Shown here: in pieces, positions 12,804 to 17,167 of the stretch
How positions within the stretch are numbered: the stretch's first letter is position 1
Layout of the letters: each line of letters starts with the position of its first letter
Assembly: GCA_016293365.1 (NCBI GenBank)
Contig: JAEDEK010000026.1
Location: forward strand, 1 to 17,167
Length of the DNA: 17,167 nt
Direction: 5' to 3'
DNA from: Bulleidia sp.
Lineage (GTDB): Bacteria > Bacillota_I > Bacilli_A > Erysipelotrichales > Erysipelotrichaceae
Position numbers and translations under genes: made by a program
The notes under the pieces: generated by a model
What the model was told of the DNA's origin: nothing
Database searches by the model: none
Seen by the model: only the letters and a program-made list of their open reading frames with translations

Positions 12804-15752
12804 TCATATTCCAGAACGAAACAGGCTGGTTAATGCAGAAACACTGTCCGTTTTTTTGATTTCTGTACTGCCGGCGAAATGATATCTGAAGTCTGTATCC
12901 TCTGCATAAACATAAATCACAATATCTTCTTTTCTATGTCCGGCAAGATCGATCTGCGCTTCATATTCATGATCAAAGTTCAGATTGAGATACTGCTCTT
13001 TGACATAATCAGGATCCGCAACATCATATACCCGTGCCAGAACACGGCTGACCGTATTGGCACCTGTGATATCAGTTACCCTGATGGTATAGCGGGATGA
13101 GATCAGAGAGGATTTTTCCACTGCAATATTACAGTCCGGTGCATAATCTGCCGTATTGAATGATTTCTGCCCGGCAATGACATCATTGATCTGATCATAT
13201 ACGACGATATTGATACCTCTGTTATGGAGCGAATAGTCATCGAATTCATATCCTACGATAATGGATGACGTCTGCTCCTGGTTTGCAGAAGAAGAGATGA
13301 CATATGGAACCCCATTGCTCAGTGTGCCGTTTTCTCTGACATAATCCATTCCATTACCTGTTCGCACTCCATCTTCACTGATGATGGCATAGGCTGCAGG
13401 CTTTTTCGTGGAAATGAGATTGCCGATGCCTATTTCCTGCATGAGATCTCTTTCTCTGTCTGTAATTCTGTCAGCCGCTTCTGACTGAACTGTCATAAAG
13501 ATGGTATAGTGAGAAAGATCGATTTTCTCAATTCCTCTAAGATATTCATAAAAGGAGTTACCCTGCATCGCCGTCAGGTACACATTTCCTGTACAGTCGA
13601 ATATATTGACTGTCTTTATCGCATCATCTTTTTGAACATCCACATCAATCCTGACTGTAACGGTGTTCATATGTTCCACAGGGATTCTGATGGATCCGGT
13701 ATACTGTCCGCATCCATCATATTCCAGTACTCCTTCATCCAGAAGTTCCTCTCCATCATATGTACTGATCCGCATTGCCTGAATGGAACCGGAAAGATAG
13801 AAAATATCATCTACTGAATATACTGCCTTTTCGCTGCTTTCATCATAGGAGACAAGTGTGACATTTCCTCCAGGAGATATGCCGCTTCGATTGATCAGAG
13901 CATCTGTATCCTGCTCCAGACTTGCCTTTTCCTTCATGAAATCAGAACTTTTGGAAAGCTCTGTGGAAAAAGAAAGAACATCAGACCGTTCAAGCAATGT
14001 AGATACACCGGAAAACAGATCTGTTCCCAGTCCAAGTCTGTTACCATCGATTCTGACTCCAAGTGCGGAAAGAACCGTCGGAAAGGTATCAAAGGTCGTA
14101 AAACTGCGCATGCCTTTACTGTTGTTTTCAGCAGGAGCTGCATTGATATAGGCTGTATAGACTCTCCTTTGATAATCATCATCTACACCATTACAGAAAT
14201 CAGAGTCCATGGTAGGATGATCACCGGTAATGACAATGGTTGTATTCTCATACCAGTCCTGTTCCTGAATCCAGGAAACCAGTTCACTGATCTGACGTGA
14301 GGAACATGCCATGACATTTGCATACTGATCCCCGTACTCATCGACACAGATACTGCATGGATATCCATTTTCAAAATGTGTATCTGCCGTCAGCATCGTA
14401 TAGTTGAAAGGCTGATCCTGACCAGCCAGTTGTGTCAGTTCTTCTTTGGCATAGGATATGAGCTTCTGATCTTCATATCCCCACCATACATAATAGTCCT
14501 CATCCAGAAGACCAATTGACTTATAGTAGTTGATATCATGGATTTCATAATTTCCGTGTGTACTGAAATACAGCTGACGTCCACCGAAAACACCATCGGA
14601 ACCACATTCAAAGACAGAAGTGTATCCCGCCTCATTCAAAATATCGCCCAGTGTTGTAATCGAAGGAAAGAAAGCAGTCTGCGTATCCATATTGTTTCCG
14701 GAAATATCAATCTGCAGAGGAAGACCTGAAGTAGCCGCAAAAAGACCACCCATTGTCCAGGTTGTTCCAGGCATGGATACACCACCATTCAATGTTTTCC
14801 TGTCCCCGGAAAAATTCTCATTTTCCTGTGAAAGCCGGGTCAGTTCCGGAATGACTCCATTTTCAAACGCACCACCATCCGATATGGAAGCATAGGTTGT
14901 TTCCATGGATTCCAGAAAAATCATGATCAGATTTCTTTTTTCTTCCGGGAATACCAGCTCAACTTCTGATGGATCCACGTAGTTTTTTTCTATGAACTCC
15001 GAACCGTTCATCTGATTGTTCAGATATGCCATGACATCCATACGGGTACAGAACACGGTACCACTGATCGCAATGGCTACAGCCCCCAGAGCAGTGAGTA
15101 TCGACTTTCCGATATCTCTGACATGTTTACCTGCATGTGCCAGCAGACACAGAAGGATGATAACCATGATCAGGCATAACACAGTCGGAAGCAATGCAGA
15201 AGATATGAACTTCTGTACCATTCCTCCACCTGTTCCCTGAAAAGAAACAGATAACTGATAGACAAGTTCATCCATCTGCAGCTTTGGCCATGTATCAAAT
15301 AACCATTTCACGGTAAACGCAAGGAAGATGCCAGTTACAGAAACAACCAGTGCCAGCAGAGATGTCCATACGCCATAGTTTTTCTTTTTTGCGATACGTG
15401 CATTCTTACGGGCTGATTTATAATCCTTCTGTGCCTGATGGAAGGATTTTCTGGATTCTTTCAGCTGTCTCTTCAGATCTCTGTTTTCCTGTCTTATATT
15501 TCTTACTTCCTGTCTGGATTGTTCCTGGCGGGATACCGCCTGTTCAATTCTTGCATTCCTGAGCTGAATCTCATTGCTGTGATATTCTTTCTGACGCGCA
15601 ATAAATCCTTTTTTCTCAAGAGCCTGCAACTGAATTTCTGCAGGAGTCTCAGCTTTTGAAATCCGGTGCTTTCTGTTAACCCTGTACAGGAAAGGGTTTC
15701 TGTATGCATATCTGCTGTGAGATGTTTTCTTTCTGTTCCTTCTGTTTTTCAT
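12804..15752 (-). CDS. LTA synthase/OpgB-like phosphoglycerol transferase with coiled-coil N-terminus and ILEI-like C-terminus
   Basis: 982 residues. A very basic N-terminus with a coiled-coil-like region (about 40-125) precedes three membrane segments (about 129-151, 182-206, 214-236), which places the rest outside. Residues 270-580 form a sulfatase-fold domain of the LtaS/OpgB type: IFLESMETTY (E281 metal ligand), nucleophile region MPGTTWTMGGLFAATSGLPL (Thr330/331/333), CGSDGVFGGR, TADTHF (H459) and ITGDHP (D511, H512), then AYINAAP. The pattern around the threonine is closer to OpgB than to LtaS. Relatives move phosphoglycerol from phosphatidylglycerol onto teichoic acid or glucans. The C-terminal 400 residues are additional; residues about 718-870 resemble ILEI/PANDER (FAM3) domains with halves in reversed order. 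Start supported by TAGGA 7 nt upstream. Acceptor unknown. Confidence 0.85.
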   Translation of the reverse strand: MKNRRNRKKTSHSRYAYRNPFLYRVNRKHRISKAETPAEIQLQALEKKGFIARQKEYHSNEIQLRNARIEQAVSRQEQSRQEVRNIRQENRDLKRQLKESRKSFHQAQKDYKSARKNARIAKKKNYGVWTSLLALVVSVTGIFLAFTVKWLFDTWPKLQMDELVYQLSVSFQGTGGGMVQKFISSALLPTVLCLIMVIILLCLLAHAGKHVRDIGKSILTALGAVAIAISGTVFCTRMDVMAYLNNQMNGSEFIEKNYVDPSEVELVFPEEKRNLIMIFLESMETTYASISDGGAFENGVIPELTRLSQENENFSGDRKTLNGGVSMPGTTWTMGGLFAATSGLPLQIDISGNNMDTQTAFFPSITTLGDILNEAGYTSVFECGSDGVFGGRQLYFSTHGNYEIHDINYYKSIGLLDEDYYVWWGYEDQKLISYAKEELTQLAGQDQPFNYTMLTADTHFENGYPCSICVDEYGDQYANVMACSSRQISELVSWIQEQDWYENTTIVITGDHPTMDSDFCNGVDDDYQRRVYTAYINAAPAENNSKGMRSFTTFDTFPTVLSALGVRIDGNRLGLGTDLFSGVSTLLERSDVLSFSTELSKSSDFMKEKASLEQDTDALINRSGISPGGNVTLVSYDESSEKAVYSVDDIFYLSGSIQAMRISTYDGEELLDEGVLEYDGCGQYTGSIRIPVEHMNTVTVRIDVDVQKDDAIKTVNIFDCTGNVYLTAMQGNSFYEYLRGIEKIDLSHYTIFMTVQSEAADRITDRERDLMQEIGIGNLISTKKPAAYAIISEDGVRTGNGMDYVRENGTLSNGVPYVISSSANQEQTSSIIVGYEFDDYSLHNRGINIVVYDQINDVIAGQKSFNTADYAPDCNIAVEKSSLISSRYTIRVTDITGANTVSRVLARVYDVADPDYVKEQYLNLNFDHEYEAQIDLAGHRKEDIVIYVYAEDTDFRYHFAGSTEIKKTDSVSALTSLFRSGI

Positions 15753-15776
15753 TCTGATTTCCTATTAAACCGATAC

Positions 15777-15804
15777 ATTCTACCACACATGATGTGAAGA
15801 ACAA
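15777..15804 (-). promoter_or_regulatory. Promoter of the LTA synthase/OpgB-like gene
   Basis: On the minus strand TTGTTC (15804-15799), 16-nt spacer, and TAGAAT (15782-15777) preceded by TGG, an extended -10. The leader is about 18 nt and contains AGGAAA. A 10-bp direct repeat overlaps the -35. Confidence 0.55.
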
Positions 15805-15815
15805 GTGATGTGAAG
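15790..15815. repeat. 10-bp direct repeat over the -35 of the LTA synthase-like gene
   Basis: TGATGTGAAG occurs at 15790-15799 and 15806-15815, 16 bp apart start to start, flanking and touching the -35 hexamer at 15799-15804. Direct repeats so placed are typical binding sites for response regulators, but the regulator is unknown. Confidence 0.45.
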
Positions 15816-15872
15816 GATGAATAATAAATAATTTGCAGATGTATTCAAGATTGACAATATCAAATGCTTCAT

Positions 15873-15903
15873 AAAAAAAGAAAAAGGAATACCGAAGTAT
15901 TCC
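15873..15903 (-). terminator. Rho-independent terminator of the EIIC_2 gene
   Basis: GGAATAC-TTCG-GTATTCC: a 7-bp stem closed by C-G around a stable UUCG tetraloop, followed by TTTTTC and seven more T residues on the minus strand. It begins 4 nt after the stop codon. Confidence 0.93.
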
Positions 15904-15907
15904 CGAA

Positions 15908-17002
15908 TCATCTGTCAAGCATCAGATCTCCATCCTTAACCCATCCGAGTTTTCTGCAGATCATATTGATCAAAGGACACAGAACAGCTGGAAGGATAAA
16001 ACAGATCAGTACAAGTCCAATCCAGTCCATTGACGTAATTGCTGTCTTTGAACCGTTTGCGATGTCATTGATCCATCCACTGTAGACACCGATCTGTCCA
16101 ACAAATCCGCATGTACCCATTCCGCTGGAAACCGGCGTGCCATTCATCTGCATTCTGAATACACATGTCGCAAGCGGCCCGGTAACAGCACTGGTTACAA
16201 TTGGTGCAATCCAGATTTTCGGATTTTTAATAATATTGCTCATCTGCAGCATGGATGTTCCGATTCCCTGGGAAATAAGACCTCCAACTCCATTCTCCTG
16301 AAAGGACATGACGGCAAAACCGACCATCTGTGCACAGCATCCTGCTACAGCTGCTCCACCAGCCAGCCCTGTTAAGGAAAGAGCTGCACAGATTGCTGCA
16401 GAAGATACCGGTAAAGTCAGAAGAATACCGACAACAACAGATACGATGATACCCATGATAAACGGCTGCTGCTCCGTAGCCCACATGATAATTGCACCAC
16501 ACTTCAAAGCCAGTTTTCCGATAGAAGGTGCAAGAAGCGCACTTAAAGCAATACCGACCCCAATTGTCACAAGAGGTGTGACAAGAATATCCACTTTTGT
16601 TTCCTTGGACACAGCCTTTCCAAATTCAGCTGCAATCACAGCAACAAACAGAACAGCTAGTGGACCACCAGCTCCACCTAATGCATTGGAAGCAAAACCA
16701 ACGGTAATCAGAGAAAACAGAACAAGCGGCGGACATTTCAGTGCATAACCGATCGCACATGCCATCGCTGGACCGCTCATAGCTGAAGCAAGTCCTCCTA
16801 CTGTATAATCCGTTCCGGAAATAGTAGCAACAGTTTCGGTCAGAAAACCAATCTGAAACTGTGTGCCGATTGTGTTGATAATGGTTCCAATCAGCAAAGA
16901 ACAGAACAGTCCCTGAGCCATAGCGGAAAGGGCACCTACAAGATATCTGTCAACAGAAATCTCAATGTCCTTACGCTTCAAAAAATCCTTGATCGAATTC
17001 AT
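15908..17002 (-). CDS. PfoR/PTS EIIC type 2-like multi-pass membrane protein
   Basis: 364 residues with about eight to ten hydrophobic segments and little soluble sequence. Composition and motifs fit the EIIC_2/PfoR family (PF13303, COG3641): RYLVGALSAMAQGLFCSLLI (19-38), glycine-rich SNALGGAGGPLAVLF, VAGCCAQMVGFAVMSF, and MQMNGTPVSSGMGTCGFVGQ. The family resembles the membrane subunit of sugar phosphotransferase systems and includes PfoR, described as a regulator of perfringolysin expression in Clostridium. No EIIA or EIIB partner is visible, so transport of a PTS sugar is not demonstrated. AAGGGG lies 10 nt before the ATG. Operator-like repeats around its promoter suggest tight, ligand-dependent control. 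It forms a single-gene unit bounded by terminators on both sides. Confidence 0.82.
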   Translation of the reverse strand: MNSIKDFLKRKDIEISVDRYLVGALSAMAQGLFCSLLIGTIINTIGTQFQIGFLTETVATISGTDYTVGGLASAMSGPAMACAIGYALKCPPLVLFSLITVGFASNALGGAGGPLAVLFVAVIAAEFGKAVSKETKVDILVTPLVTIGVGIALSALLAPSIGKLALKCGAIIMWATEQQPFIMGIIVSVVVGILLTLPVSSAAICAALSLTGLAGGAAVAGCCAQMVGFAVMSFQENGVGGLISQGIGTSMLQMSNIIKNPKIWIAPIVTSAVTGPLATCVFRMQMNGTPVSSGMGTCGFVGQIGVYSGWINDIANGSKTAITSMDWIGLVLICFILPAVLCPLINMICRKLGWVKDGDLMLDR

Positions 17003-17019
17003 AAATGTTTATCCCCTTG

Positions 17020-17038
17020 TAACTTATTGACTAAGTTA
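17020..17038. promoter_or_regulatory. Inverted repeat in the EIIC_2 leader
   Basis: TAACTTA-ttgac-TAAGTTA: perfect 7-bp arms around a 5-bp centre TTGAC, which is also the core of the two repeats upstream. It sits between the predicted transcription start (about 17038) and the ribosome site, as a roadblock operator or leader hairpin would. Confidence 0.55.
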
Positions 17039-17044
17039 AACACT

Positions 17045-17072
17045 ATTATACATGCAATAGTCAAATTGACAA
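17045..17072 (-). promoter_or_regulatory. Promoter of the EIIC_2 gene
   Basis: TTGTCA (17072-17067) and TATAAT (17050-17045) with a 16-nt spacer on the minus strand. The -35 lies inside one of the two operator-like repeats. The leader to the ATG at 17002 is about 36 nt. Confidence 0.75.
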
Positions 17073-17098
17073 TATCTTAAATAGTCAATTTGACAATA
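17056..17098. repeat. Two 19-bp operator-like direct repeats before the EIIC_2 gene
   Basis: Copies at 17056-17074 and 17080-17098 differ by one base at the centre (AATAGTCAAATTGACAATA and AATAGTCAATTTGACAATA). Each holds the inverted core GTCAA-n-TTGAC, and the copies repeat every 24 bp. The proximal copy covers the -35 of the promoter. Paired dyad sites like this are usually bound by a dimeric regulator. Confidence 0.7.
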
Positions 17099-17112
17099 AG
17101 TTGAATAAACCG

Positions 17113-17141
17113 AAAAAAAGGAAGAACATATGCGTTCTTCC
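17113..17141 (-). terminator. Rho-independent terminator of the gene at the right edge
   Basis: GGAAGAAC-GCATAT-GTTCTTCC, a perfect 8-bp stem with 6-nt loop, then seven T residues on the minus strand. It ends a gene entering from beyond the right edge. Confidence 0.9.
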
Positions 17142-17144
17142 GTA

Positions 17145-17167
17145 TCACCCGGCAACGAGCTCGATTC
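17145..17167 (-). CDS. Last codons of an unidentified upstream gene
   Basis: In the only minus-strand frame with a stop before the terminator, the sequence reads IELVAG then TGA (17147-17145), 3 nt before the terminator stem. Position fits the 3' end of a protein gene lying mostly outside the window. Too short to identify; it could also be non-coding. Confidence 0.4.

Noticed and set aside
17056..17098. Possible CRISPR-like repeat pair
   Set aside because: Only two copies with a 5-bp gap, and each is a dyad placed on a promoter; operators explain them better.

Overview
The window reads as a chromosomal segment of a low-to-mid GC Gram-positive bacterium (Bacillota). Support comes from an AddAB (RexAB-type) recombination nuclease, a TelA/XpaC stress pair, an LtaS/OpgB-type phosphoglycerol transferase homologue, a PfoR/EIIC_2 membrane protein and strong rho-independent terminators. 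The gene mix and protein sizes would fit Erysipelotrichia, but no rRNA or other marker confirms this and I infer it only weakly. No phage, insertion sequence, tRNA, rRNA or CRISPR is visible. Coding density is high: no gap without a gene exceeds about 200 bp.

Layout. (1) Positions 1-468 (-): 5' part of a membrane-anchored GH25 muramidase that runs off the left edge. (2) 522-5810: a stress cassette on the minus strand in the order xpaC, a double-AAA ATPase, telA, interrupted by a plus-strand metallo-beta-lactamase-fold hydrolase (1855-2748). The hydrolase shares a 136-bp divergent promoter region with telA and a perfect bidirectional terminator with the ATPase gene. (3) 5950-11681 (+): addB-addA, translationally close (2-nt gap), ending in a terminator that contains the addA stop codon. 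(4) 11693-12604 (-): ROK sugar kinase with its own promoter. (5) 12664-12763 (-): promoter, hairpin and terminator that could make a short RNA of about 65 nt. (6) 12804-15752 (-): a 982-residue LTA-synthase/OpgB-like membrane enzyme with a coiled-coil N-terminus and a long C-terminal extension resembling a circularly permuted ILEI/PANDER (FAM3-like) domain. (7) 15908-17002 (-): PfoR/PTS EIIC_2-like membrane protein, preceded by two 19-bp operator-like repeats over its promoter and a third inverted repeat in the leader. (8) 17145-17167: the last codons of another minus-strand gene, followed by a terminator.

How it fits together. XpaC, the ATPase and TelA probably act together at the membrane in a stress or antimicrobial-tolerance process whose biochemistry is unknown. 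AddAB processes DNA double-strand ends. The muramidase and the phosphoglycerol transferase-like enzyme act on the cell envelope. ROK and EIIC_2 suggest carbohydrate handling. Each block has its own promoter and terminator, so this is core-like chromosome with several small transcription units.

The most interesting points are the xpaC/double-AAA/telA cassette, the permuted ILEI-like domain on a sulfatase-fold enzyme, the operator array of the EIIC_2 gene, the possible leaderless mRNAs of addB and the hydrolase, and the possible small RNA before the ROK gene.
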